A DNA stretch of 9,209 nucleotides from Haliea sp041583655 (GCA_041583655.1 JBFHFJ010000116.1:1-9209); one strand, 5' to 3'; positions 1-6,366 are shown, counted from the first letter of the stretch. Notes: generated from the letters alone by a model not told the origin. Numbers and translations: made by a program.

Positions 1-30
1 GATCAGGTACTTGAAAATCTCTGGGGTCAT
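1..30 (-). CDS. Possible 5' end of a divergent gene, runs off left edge
   Basis: On the minus strand an ATG at 28-30 opens a frame reading MTPEIFKYLI up to the window edge. A short AGG (39-41) lies 8 nt upstream of it, a weak ribosome binding site. TetR-family genes are often divergent from a target gene, which fits this position, and the palindrome at 94-113 lies between the two starts. Ten codons are too few to assign a family. This may be a chance open frame; the rest of the gene would have to be seen. Confidence 0.35.
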   Translation of the reverse strand, partial: MTPEIFKYLI

Positions 31-93
31 GGCAGGGGCCTGGTTATGGTTATGCTTTCTGTCCGCTCGGGATTCTGAACAAATCCGGCGCAT

Positions 94-113
94 ATTTCAA
101 CAAGCGTTGAAAT
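94..113. promoter_or_regulatory. 20-bp palindrome, likely operator for the TetR-family repressor
   Basis: Perfect 8-bp arms, ATTTCAAC and GTTGAAAT, flank a 4-bp spacer AAGC. The site lies 47 bp before the chosen start of the repressor gene and overlaps its candidate promoter, the usual arrangement for TetR autorepression. It also sits between that gene and a possible divergent gene at 1-30. The core CAAC-N4-GTTG resembles the (G/C)AAAC-N(2-4)-GTTT(G/C) sites described for PsrA, a fatty-acid-responsive TetR regulator of Pseudomonas. That resemblance is suggestive only. Confidence 0.6.
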
Positions 114-125
114 TTAAACTATGCT
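96..125 (+). promoter_or_regulatory. Candidate sigma-70 promoter for the TetR-mscS operon
   Basis: A weak -35 TTCAAC (96-101) and a -10 TATGCT (120-125) are spaced by 18 bp. Transcription would begin near 132, which excludes a start codon at 121 and supports the ATG at 160. The -35 and spacer overlap the palindrome at 94-113, so a bound repressor would block RNA polymerase. Both hexamers match the consensus only partly. Confidence 0.3.
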
Positions 126-159
126 ATTGTCCGGACCGTCAGGATCACACACACCGATA

Positions 160-816
160 ATGAAAAATCCCCGCAGCCTTTCCAAACGAGAACGCATCCT
201 GGACGTCGCCGAGGAGCTGTTTGCGCTGCACGGATACGATGGCGTGACCCTGCGCCAGATCGCCAAGGGCGCAGGTGTCGATGTGGCCCTGGCCAGTTAC
301 CACTTCGGCAAGAAGCTCGACTTGTTCAACGCGGTTTTCCAGCGCCGGGCCGCGCTGCTGAACAGCGCACGCCTGGACGCGCTGCGCGCCTGCCAGCAGT
401 CCGCCGGCAATGAGGGCCCGAGTGTCGAGCAGATCATAGAGGCCTTTCTCCGCCCGCTGGAACTCGCCCAGGAGACCGGCGACCCGGGCTGGCAGCACTA
501 TCTGGCGCTCATCGCCTACATCAACAATTCTCCCTACTGGGGCCCGCGCATGATGTCAAAGCTGTTCGACGGCCTCGTCAGCGAGTTCATCGACGCCCTG
601 CGCAAGGCGCTGCCGGACGCCCGGGACGAGGATATCTACTGGTGTTACCACAATCTTTCCGGTGCGCTGACCCTGACCCTGGCCCAGACCGGGCGCATCG
701 ACAAGCTCTCCGGCGGCAAGTGCCGCTCTGCTGATTTCGAGGCCGCCTATAACCACATGATCCCTTTCGTGGCCGCAGGGTTCAGGCAGGTGTGCGGCAA
801 GGAGACCACCACGTGA
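160..816 (+). CDS. TetR/AcrR-family transcriptional repressor
   Basis: A 218-aa ligand-responsive DNA-binding protein. The N-terminal TetR domain spans about residues 8-58: helix 1 RERILDVAEELFALHGYDG, then a helix-turn-helix TLRQIAKGAGVDVALASYHF (residues 30-49) with the typical YHFG ending. Residues 60-215 form the variable helical effector and dimer domain; its tryptophan- and tyrosine-rich middle (WQHYLALIAY, SPYWGP) suggests a hydrophobic pocket. Overall style recalls PsrA-like regulators, but the ligand cannot be read from sequence. An in-frame ATG at 121 would add 13 residues with no family likeness, no ribosome binding site and overlap with the likely promoter, so I chose 160; its own ribosome binding site is weak too (AGGA at 141-144, too far). 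The stop overlaps the channel gene start (GTGA), so the two are probably co-translated. Confidence 0.9.
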   Translation: MKNPRSLSKRERILDVAEELFALHGYDGVTLRQIAKGAGVDVALASYHFGKKLDLFNAVFQRRAALLNSARLDALRACQQSAGNEGPSVEQIIEAFLRPLELAQETGDPGWQHYLALIAYINNSPYWGPRMMSKLFDGLVSEFIDALRKALPDARDEDIYWCYHNLSGALTLTLAQTGRIDKLSGGKCRSADFEAAYNHMIPFVAAGFRQVCGKETTT

Positions 817-1865
817 CCGAACTCGCCCCATTCTGGAGCGGGGCCTGGCCGGCCCTGCTGACCGTGGCCCTGGTCCTGTCCGGGGTAGTCGCTGCCTGGC
901 TGGTGGCAATGCGCGGCCCGCTGGGCACCAGCAGCATTGTCTTCCAGCTGTCCGTCTGGCTGATTGTCTCCGGGGGAATCATCGCCCTGGTCGTCGTGCT
1001 TCCGATCAGCGACGAGACCCAGGGGCAGGTGCTGAGCCTGATGGGCGTGCTGCTCTCGGCAATCATCGCCCTGGCTTCCACGACCTTCGTCGCCAATGCG
1101 ATGGCCGGCGTCATGCTGCAGGTCACCCGCCCGTTCCGCCCCGGGGACTATATCCGGGTGAGCGACCTGTTCGGCCGGGTAACCCGCCGCGCCCTGCTCA
1201 ACACCCAGATCCAGAGCGAAATGCGCGACCTGGTCACCGTGCCCAACCTGCTCCTGGTCTCGCAGCCCTTCACCGTGCAGCATCGCGAAGGCACAATCAT
1301 CTCCGCCGACGTTTCCATTGGCTACGACGTGCCCTACACCCAGGTTCAGGACCTGCTGCTGGTGGCCGGCGAGGAGGCCGGCCTGATCGAACCTTTCGTC
1401 CTGGTGCAGGAACTGCTGGACCACGCGGTGCTCTACAGGGCCTGCGGCTTCCTGGAGGAGGTCAAGCATCCACTTACCGCGCGCTCCAACCTGCGCAAGA
1501 AGATTCTCGAGCAGCTGCACGGCAACGGTGTGGAAATCGTCTCGCCCGGCTTCGTCTACCAGCGCCAGGTGGACGCGGGGCAAAAGGTCATCCCGGAGCA
1601 GCCCGTACTTCGCGCAGGCAAGACCGAAGCAGAAGCACCGGCTCCCGAAGAGAAAATCTTCGATGAGGCCGAGGAAGCGGCGAGCCTCGAAGAGTTGCGC
1701 CAGCGCCGGGAAGAAATCCACCACGACCTGAAGGCCGGTCGCGAGCAACTCAAGCAGGCCGGCCCCGAGGAGAAGGCCGCCCTGGAGACCCAGCTCGCAC
1801 AGCTGGAACGGCGCGAGGCCTGGCTGGTCGAGCGGATAGACAGCCAGAAAGACGGCAATTCCTAA
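813..1865 (+). CDS. MscS-family mechanosensitive ion channel
   Basis: A 350-aa inner-membrane channel predicted to open under membrane tension and release solutes in hypo-osmotic shock. Three hydrophobic segments are visible at about residues 12-33, 42-64 and 74-104; the third is the glycine/alanine-rich pore helix and runs into TRPFRPGDYIRV (105-116), the hallmark start of the MscS beta domain. VTVPN (142-146) matches the conserved VPN segment. The alpha/beta cytoplasmic domain continues to about 250. Residues 280-345 are strongly charged and heptad-like (EELRQRREEIHHDLKAGREQ), a likely coiled coil absent from E. coli MscS (286 aa). The GTG at 813 has AAGGAG (799-804) 8 nt upstream and overlaps the repressor stop; a GTG at 792 is in frame but lies upstream of that site. 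Coupling to a TetR gene suggests regulated expression. Cargo or gating specificity cannot be judged. Confidence 0.9.
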   Translation: MTELAPFWSGAWPALLTVALVLSGVVAAWLVAMRGPLGTSSIVFQLSVWLIVSGGIIALVVVLPISDETQGQVLSLMGVLLSAIIALASTTFVANAMAGVMLQVTRPFRPGDYIRVSDLFGRVTRRALLNTQIQSEMRDLVTVPNLLLVSQPFTVQHREGTIISADVSIGYDVPYTQVQDLLLVAGEEAGLIEPFVLVQELLDHAVLYRACGFLEEVKHPLTARSNLRKKILEQLHGNGVEIVSPGFVYQRQVDAGQKVIPEQPVLRAGKTEAEAPAPEEKIFDEAEEAASLEELRQRREEIHHDLKAGREQLKQAGPEEKAALETQLAQLERREAWLVERIDSQKDGNS

Positions 1866-2209
1866 AGATCGACCTCGCGCTGGAAGTCCGCCTCAATCCG
1901 CTGCTGCAACTCGAAGCGCGTGACACCCTGCTCCCGCTGGCTCTCCTGCAGGCGCTGCTGATAGCGATTGCGCCGATATCGGGCCACCAGGCGCGGAAAG
2001 CGCTCGGGTTCCAGTTCGCCCGCGATCAGCGCCTCGATAAAGGCGATGTCGATGCCCACCCGGTAGGCAATGCGGCTGGGACGTATCCGGTGGGCGTGGA
2101 ATTCCGCCACGATATGCATCTGCTGCTCGCGACTGTAGTGACACTCGCGGGAATACCCGTAGGGCGGCGATGGTGTGCGGGGGTCTTTTTTCGCTGGCGT
2201 CTCTTTCAT
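1862..2209 (-). CDS. Conserved-looking hypothetical protein, possible helix-turn-helix
   Basis: I do not recognise this 115-aa basic protein. After a flexible N-terminus rich in Pro and Lys (residues 1-20), residues 26-65 look like paired helices with a turn (REQQMHIVAEF, then RPSRIAYRVGIDIAFIEALIAGE), similar in shape to homeodomain-like or XRE-type DNA-binding folds. Residues 66-90 are arginine-rich (FPRLVARYRRNRYQQRL) and the tail is a charged amphipathic helix. There is no signal peptide or membrane segment, so it should be cytoplasmic. It converges on the MscS gene, the two stop codons overlapping by 3 bp (1862-1865 in all). No Shine-Dalgarno sequence precedes the ATG, but a good promoter lies exactly where transcription would start at the A of the ATG. 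Coding potential is supported by protein-like composition; DNA binding is an inference. Confidence 0.65.
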   Translation of the reverse strand: MKETPAKKDPRTPSPPYGYSRECHYSREQQMHIVAEFHAHRIRPSRIAYRVGIDIAFIEALIAGELEPERFPRLVARYRRNRYQQRLQESQREQGVTRFELQQRIEADFQREVDL

Positions 2210-2215
2210 GGCGCT

Positions 2216-2244
2216 GTTTTAGCAGGAGCGAATCCGGTTGCCAA
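2216..2244 (-). promoter_or_regulatory. Promoter of the 115-aa gene, predicts a leaderless mRNA
   Basis: On the minus strand -35 TTGGCA (2239-2244; 5 of 6 consensus bases) is followed after exactly 17 bp by TAAAAC (2216-2221; 4 of 6), preceded by an extended -10 TG (TGCTAAAAC). Placing the last -10 base at -7 puts +1 at 2209, the A of the ATG. This matches the absence of a Shine-Dalgarno sequence. Confidence 0.5.
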
Positions 2245-2255
2245 GCCAAAACCGC

Positions 2256-2298
2256 GTGAAGCCACGGCAAGCCGTCACCCGGCCGGCTCCGGCTGGCC
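2256..2298. repeat. Two adjacent GC-rich hairpins in the divergent intergenic region
   Basis: ACGGC-AA-GCCGT (2264-2275) is extended by GTG/CAC (2256-2258, 2276-2278) across a one-sided bulge. It is followed by an 8-bp stem with two G-T wobbles at 2281-2298 (GGCCGGC and GGCTGGCC around a two-base loop). Neither is followed by a T-run and no gene ends here, so they are not intrinsic terminators. They could be a degenerate REP-type palindrome pair or regulatory sites for the flanking genes. Confidence 0.35.
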
Positions 2299-2319
2299 AC
2301 AAAAGACCTGCACTGCCAG

Positions 2320-2348
2320 TTAATTTCGGCCCGGGCGGCTACTATACT
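2320..2348 (+). promoter_or_regulatory. Candidate sigma-70 promoter of the aldehyde dehydrogenase gene
   Basis: A good -10 TATACT (2343-2348) lies 17 bp downstream of a poor -35 TTAATT (2320-2325). Transcription would start near 2355, giving a leader of about 46 nt that holds the ribosome binding site AAGAGGA (2386-2392). The weak -35 suggests activator dependence or modest expression. Confidence 0.45.
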
Positions 2349-2400
2349 TGCCGCGAGGGCAACACATTTCAGCAATCCGGGCCAAAAGAGGATAACAGCC

Positions 2401-3861
2401 ATGAATGCACCGCCAACCATCCCGCAGGCAGCGGAAACCGGGCAGCGCATGCTGCAGGTACTGGAGGCCCAGCGCAAGGACTACCTGCGCGAAGGGGAGG
2501 TGTCCGCGGCAGCCCGCGTCGACCGCATCGATCGCGGTATTGATGTCCTGCTCCGGTACCAGGACAGGATCGTCGAGGCGCTGGATGCGGATTTCAGCTG
2601 CAGGGCACGCCAGGTCAGTCTGCTGACCGACGTTGCCGCGGCGGTGACACCGCTGAAGCACGCGCGCAAGCACCTGCACAAGTGGATGCGGCCGCGGCGC
2701 CGGCCCACCATGTTCCCGCTCAACCTGTTCGGCGGTCGCTCCCGCATCGAGTACCAGCCGCTCGGCGTGGTCGGCGTGATCTCGCCCTGGAACTTTCCGG
2801 TCAACCTGACCTTTGGTCCCCTGGCGGGGATTCTCGCGGCCGGCAACCGGGCCCTGATCAAGCCCTCGGAGTTTACCCCCGCGACGTCGGAGGTCATGGC
2901 GGAAATGGTCGCCGCGGCCTGGGACGAAAAGGAAGTCGCGATCTTTACCGGCGGACCGGAAGTGGGCCAGGCCTTTTCCGCCCTGCCCTTTGACCACCTC
3001 CTGTTTACCGGCGCGACATCCGTTGCCCGCCACATCATGACCGCGGCCGCTCGCAACCTGGTGCCGGTGACCCTGGAGCTGGGCGGCAAGTCCCCGGTCA
3101 TCATTTCCCGCAGCGCCAATCTCGAGCAAAGCCTGGAGCGCGTCATGCTGGGCAAGACCCTCAACGCCGGCCAGATCTGCCTGGCACCGGACTACCTGAT
3201 GGTGCCGGAGGAAAAGCTGCAGGACGTCATTGCCGCCGCGGAAAAGGCCGTCACGGCGATGTACCCGCGGATCCTGGACAACCCCGAGTACACCGCGGTA
3301 GTGAACCAGCGCCACTATGAGCGTCTGACCGGTTACCTGCGCGAGGCGGAGGAGCGGGGATTGAAAATTATCCCCATCAACCCGGCAAACGAGGACTTCA
3401 GCGCCCATCCGGACAAGCGCAAGATTCCCCCGACCCTGATCCCGCAACCCGCGGATGACCTCAAGGTGATGCAGGAGGAACTGTTCGGCCCCCTGCTGCC
3501 GATCCGTACCTACAAAGATTTCAATGAAACCATCGATTATGTCAACGCCAACCCGAGGCCGCTGGCGGCGTATTACTTCGGCACCGACAAGGCCGAGGAA
3601 GAGGCCGTGCTCAAGCGCACCACCTCGGGCGGGGCCTGCGTCAACGACGTGATCATGCACGTCATGCAGGAAGAGCTGCCCTTTGGCGGCGTCGGGCCCA
3701 GCGGCATGGGGGCCTATCACGGCGAGGCCGGCTTCCGCACCTTCAGCCATGCCAAGTCCGTCTACCGGCAGACGGGAATCAACGTCGGCAAGCTGGGCGG
3801 AATGCTGCCTCCCTACGGCAAGGCCACGGAGAAAACCATCAGCATGCAGGTCAGGAAGTAA
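2401..3861 (+). CDS. Aldehyde dehydrogenase, coniferyl-aldehyde type
   Basis: A 486-aa NAD(P)+-dependent cytoplasmic enzyme that oxidises an aldehyde to the acid. It belongs with the short, class-3-like ALDHs that include coniferyl aldehyde dehydrogenase (CalB; coniferyl aldehyde to ferulate). All key residues are present: SPWNFP (W130-N131-F132), cofactor-binding K154 in IKPSE, FTGATSVA (202-209), general base E226 in ELGGKSP, nucleophile C260 in NAGQICLAPDY, and E360-L-F-G-P. NAGQICLAPDY is the sequence expected of this subgroup. The start has AAGAGGA 8 nt upstream. The real substrate may be another aromatic, terpenoid or lipid-derived aldehyde, since the name is widely applied to marine homologues and no lignin-degradation genes are nearby. 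It is divergent from the 115-aa gene and 79 bp upstream of the phosphodiesterase gene, with no intrinsic terminator between, so read-through is possible. Confidence 0.9.
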   Translation: MNAPPTIPQAAETGQRMLQVLEAQRKDYLREGEVSAAARVDRIDRGIDVLLRYQDRIVEALDADFSCRARQVSLLTDVAAAVTPLKHARKHLHKWMRPRRRPTMFPLNLFGGRSRIEYQPLGVVGVISPWNFPVNLTFGPLAGILAAGNRALIKPSEFTPATSEVMAEMVAAAWDEKEVAIFTGGPEVGQAFSALPFDHLLFTGATSVARHIMTAAARNLVPVTLELGGKSPVIISRSANLEQSLERVMLGKTLNAGQICLAPDYLMVPEEKLQDVIAAAEKAVTAMYPRILDNPEYTAVVNQRHYERLTGYLREAEERGLKIIPINPANEDFSAHPDKRKIPPTLIPQPADDLKVMQEELFGPLLPIRTYKDFNETIDYVNANPRPLAAYYFGTDKAEEEAVLKRTTSGGACVNDVIMHVMQEELPFGGVGPSGMGAYHGEAGFRTFSHAKSVYRQTGINVGKLGGMLPPYGKATEKTISMQVRK

Positions 3862-3874
3862 GCCAGCCGAAAGC

Positions 3875-3909
3875 GCGGCGATACAATTAGGGGCCCGGCA
3901 TGTCGCCGC
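3875..3909. repeat. Inverted repeat between aldehyde dehydrogenase and glpQ-like genes
   Basis: Perfect 7-bp arms GCGGCGA (3875-3881) and TCGCCGC (3903-3909) flank a 21-bp centre that contains a -10-like TACAAT (3882-3887) and a GGGCCC palindrome. There is no T-run after it, so it is unlikely to be an intrinsic terminator. It may be an operator or an mRNA hairpin between the two genes. Confidence 0.35.
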
Positions 3910-3923
3910 AGTCGGCCCTGTCC

Positions 3924-3932
3924 TGCTAACAT
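3924..3932 (+). promoter_or_regulatory. Possible extended -10 promoter of the glpQ-pyk-glk operon
   Basis: TGCTAACAT has the TG-n spacing of an extended -10 with a 4-of-6 hexamer TAACAT (3927-3932). No -35 is visible. Transcription would start about 3939, almost at the ATG at 3941, so the mRNA would be nearly leaderless, which fits the weak ribosome binding site. TACAAT at 3882-3887 is an alternative with an equally poor -35. Confidence 0.25.
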
Positions 3933-3940
3933 GGGCGGCT

Positions 3941-4921
3941 ATGACGACAGGCGCCAGCTCACCGATAATCATTGCCCACCGCGGCGCCAGTGGCTATGTG
4001 CCGGAACACACACTGGCCGCCAAGGCCATGGCCCACGCCATGGGCGCGGATTTCATCGAACAGGATGTGGTACTGAGCCGCGACGGCGTCCCGATTGTCC
4101 TCCACGACATTTACCTGGAGTCCACCTCGGATGTGGCGGCGCGGTTCCCCGGCCGCGCCCGGGAAGATGGCCGCTATTACGCGGTGGACTTCACCCTGGA
4201 CGAGATCCGCAGCCTGCGCGTGCATGAGCGCACCGGGCCGGACGGCGGTGCCGCTTTCCCCACCCGCTTCCCGCTCGGGCCCGGTCTGCTGGGGATCCCC
4301 ACGCTGGCGGAGGAAATTGACTTTATCAGCGGGCTGGATCACAGCAGGAAGCGCAGGACCGGGCTCTATATTGAATTCAAGGCGCCCAATTTCCATCGCC
4401 GGGAGGGGCACGACATTGCGCTCCGGGTACTGGACGTGCTGGTGGAGAAAGGCTACGACCAGCGCCGGGACCAGGTCTTCCTGCAGTGCTTCGACGATGC
4501 CACCCTGCGCTACCTGCGCAATTCATTGAAGACGACACTGCCACTGATCCAGCTGATCGCCGACAACAGCTGGGGCGAGGACAGTGAGGTGGACTATGAT
4601 TTCCTGCAGACCCCCGAGGGGCTGGACTCGGTCGCCGGTTACGCCGATGGCATAGGTCCCTGGCTGATGCAAATCTACCGGGGCAGGCGCGCCGATGGCA
4701 GCCCCGAGATCAGCGCCCTGGTGAAGCTGGCACACGAGCGCAGGTTACAGGTACATCCCTACACCTTCCGCGCCGACGCGCTGCCGGAAGGCATCGACAG
4801 CTTCGGGCAGTTGCTAGATTTATTCTTCAACCAGGCCGGCGTCGATGGCCTGTTTACCGACTTTCCCGATCTCGCCAGGGATTTTCTGCTACAGCATTCC
4901 GTCAACAGGATCGAATCGTGA
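3941..4921 (+). CDS. glpQ: GlpQ-like glycerophosphodiester phosphodiesterase without signal peptide
   Basis: A 326-aa enzyme predicted to hydrolyse glycerophosphodiesters, the deacylated remains of phospholipids, to sn-glycerol-3-phosphate and an alcohol. The GDPD barrel starts at once: IIIAHRGASGYVPEHTL (residues 9-25) closely matches E. coli GlpQ, and HRG H13, E40 and D42 in EQD, H55 in LHD, and E145/K147 in IEFKAP are the expected catalytic and metal-binding residues. Further GlpQ-type segments are FPGRAREDGRYYAVDFTLDEI (broken here by R72-A73; residues 69-89), VFLQCFD and GLFTDFPD near the end. E. coli GlpQ is periplasmic with a signal peptide; here the domain begins 8 residues after the ATG and none is present. 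No usable in-frame start lies further upstream after the preceding stop. It should therefore act in the cytoplasm unless the start is misjudged. The stop overlaps the pyruvate kinase GTG by 4 bp (GTGA). Confidence 0.88.
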   Translation: MTTGASSPIIIAHRGASGYVPEHTLAAKAMAHAMGADFIEQDVVLSRDGVPIVLHDIYLESTSDVAARFPGRAREDGRYYAVDFTLDEIRSLRVHERTGPDGGAAFPTRFPLGPGLLGIPTLAEEIDFISGLDHSRKRRTGLYIEFKAPNFHRREGHDIALRVLDVLVEKGYDQRRDQVFLQCFDDATLRYLRNSLKTTLPLIQLIADNSWGEDSEVDYDFLQTPEGLDSVAGYADGIGPWLMQIYRGRRADGSPEISALVKLAHERRLQVHPYTFRADALPEGIDSFGQLLDLFFNQAGVDGLFTDFPDLARDFLLQHSVNRIES

Positions 4922-6366
4922 CACCCAAAGTCAACCGGCGCACCAAGATCGTCGCCACCATCGGCCCGGGCAGTGAGTCCGAGGACATGATAGCCCGGCT
5001 CATCACTGCGGGCGTCAATGTCTTCAGGCTCAACTTCAGCCATGGATCCGCCGCCCAGCACGCCCAGGTTGCGCAGCGAATCCGCAAGCAGGCCGCGGTA
5101 GCCGGGCGCTATATCGGCATACTGGCCGATCTGCAGGGCCCGAAAATACGCATCAGCAGTTTTCGTACAGGCTCAGTGCGGCTGGAGAACGGTGACCGGT
5201 TCCGCCTGGACCTGGGGCTGGGCGAGGGAGAAGGGGATGCCCACGGCGTGGGCCTGGACTACCGAGAACTGACCACCAGCGTGTTTCGCGGGGACACCCT
5301 GCTGCTGGACGACGGCCGGCTCCGGTTGCGGGTGGACGAGGTCCAGGGTAACGCTGTGGACTGTACGGTTCTCGTCGGGGGCGTGCTCGGTTCACGCAAG
5401 GGAATAAACCGTCTCGGTGGCGGACTCGCCGCCCCGGCGCTGACTACCAAGGATATCGCCGACATCGACAGCCTGGCGGAAGTGCGCCCGGACTTTGTCG
5501 CTGTTTCTTTCGTCTCCAGCGCCGAGGATATCTTCCAGACCCGGGACCTGTTGCGTGCCCACCAGCTGGAACCGGCCATCATCGCCAAGATTGAGCGGGC
5601 GGAAGTCGTCGCTGATGATGTCACGCTCAACGGCATCATAAACGCTGCCTTCGGGATCATGGTCGCCCGGGGTGATCTCGGTGTGGAAGTCGGGGATGCG
5701 GAATTGATCGGCCTGCAGAAGGACCTCATATCCCGCGCCCGGAAGATGGACCGGGTGGTGATCACCGCGACCCAGATGATGGAATCCATGATCAACAGCC
5801 CCATGCCCACGCGGGCCGAGGTCTTCGACGTTGCCAACGCCGTACTCGATGGCACCGACGCGGTCATGCTGTCGGCGGAAACTGCCGTCGGCAACTACCC
5901 GGTCGAGGTAGTCGCCGCGATGGCCGACGCTGCACTTGGAGCGGAGCGGCACCCCGTGGCGCGCACCTCCCGCTATCGTCTCGACAAGCAGTTCGCCAGT
6001 GCCCAGGAAACCATAGCCATGTCCGCAATCTATGCGGCCAACCACTACAACACCGTGCGCGGGATTGCCTGCCTCACCGAATCCGGGACCACCCCGCTAT
6101 TGATGTCCAGGCTGAGCTCAGGGCTGCCGATTTTCGCTCTGAGCAACCGCAGTGAGACCCTGCAGCGGCTCTGCCTGTGTCGGGGCGTTGTGCCGCTGTT
6201 CTTCGACGCCACCGTGTTCGACCAGGAATCTGTCGAAGGCAGCGCTATCGAGTTTCTCTGTGACGAGGGCCAGTTGCACAAGGGCGACGCGGTCCTGCTG
6301 ACCAAGGGGGCGATCATGGGCAGGCCGGGCGCCACCAACATCATGAAGATCCTGCCTGTACCATGA
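4918..6366 (+). CDS. pyk: Pyruvate kinase, predicted K+-independent
   Basis: Converts phosphoenolpyruvate and ADP to pyruvate and ATP in the cytoplasm, the last step of glycolysis and of the Entner-Doudoroff route. At 482 aa it has the usual bacterial length: barrel A with TKIVATIGPGS (9-19) and FRLNFSHG (R37, N39, S41); a B-domain lid at about 78-165; catalytic K224 and metal ligand E226 in AKIERAE; D253 in ARGDLGVE; ITATQMMESM (282-291); and a C-terminal allosteric domain from about 350. LADLQGPKIR gives Leu72, Gln73 and Lys76, the positions corresponding to 113, 114 and 117 of rabbit muscle enzyme; Leu/Gln/Lys there marks K+-independent enzymes. The GTG start has AGGA (4907-4910) 7 nt upstream and overlaps the phosphodiesterase stop; the stop overlaps the glk start (ATGA). 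This suggests translational coupling through the operon. The type resembles E. coli PykA more than PykF. Confidence 0.95.
   Translation: MTPKVNRRTKIVATIGPGSESEDMIARLITAGVNVFRLNFSHGSAAQHAQVAQRIRKQAAVAGRYIGILADLQGPKIRISSFRTGSVRLENGDRFRLDLGLGEGEGDAHGVGLDYRELTTSVFRGDTLLLDDGRLRLRVDEVQGNAVDCTVLVGGVLGSRKGINRLGGGLAAPALTTKDIADIDSLAEVRPDFVAVSFVSSAEDIFQTRDLLRAHQLEPAIIAKIERAEVVADDVTLNGIINAAFGIMVARGDLGVEVGDAELIGLQKDLISRARKMDRVVITATQMMESMINSPMPTRAEVFDVANAVLDGTDAVMLSAETAVGNYPVEVVAAMADAALGAERHPVARTSRYRLDKQFASAQETIAMSAIYAANHYNTVRGIACLTESGTTPLLMSRLSSGLPIFALSNRSETLQRLCLCRGVVPLFFDATVFDQESVEGSAIEFLCDEGQLHKGDAVLLTKGAIMGRPGATNIMKILPVP

Noticed and set aside
42..54. GGTTAT tandem repeat
   Set aside because: Only two short copies, expected by chance.
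121..159. Longer TetR start at ATG 121
   Set aside because: Adds residues without family similarity, has no ribosome binding site and overlaps the candidate -10 hexamer; transcription would begin after it.
792..812. Longer MscS start at GTG 792
   Set aside because: The strong AAGGAG at 799-804 lies downstream of it and fits the GTG at 813, which also gives a standard 4-bp overlap.
747..1748. 333-codon open frame antisense to the MscS gene
   Set aside because: His/Gln/Asp/Gly-rich translation typical of a reverse-frame artefact.
1893..2477. 194-codon minus-strand frame overlapping the 115-aa gene
   Set aside because: Crosses the promoters of both divergent genes and overlaps the start of the aldehyde dehydrogenase gene; protein-like features are better in the 115-aa frame.
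2320..3972. 550-codon open frame antisense to the aldehyde dehydrogenase gene
   Set aside because: It mirrors the GC-rich codon pattern of a gene with all catalytic motifs intact; composition is low-complexity and no domain is recognisable.
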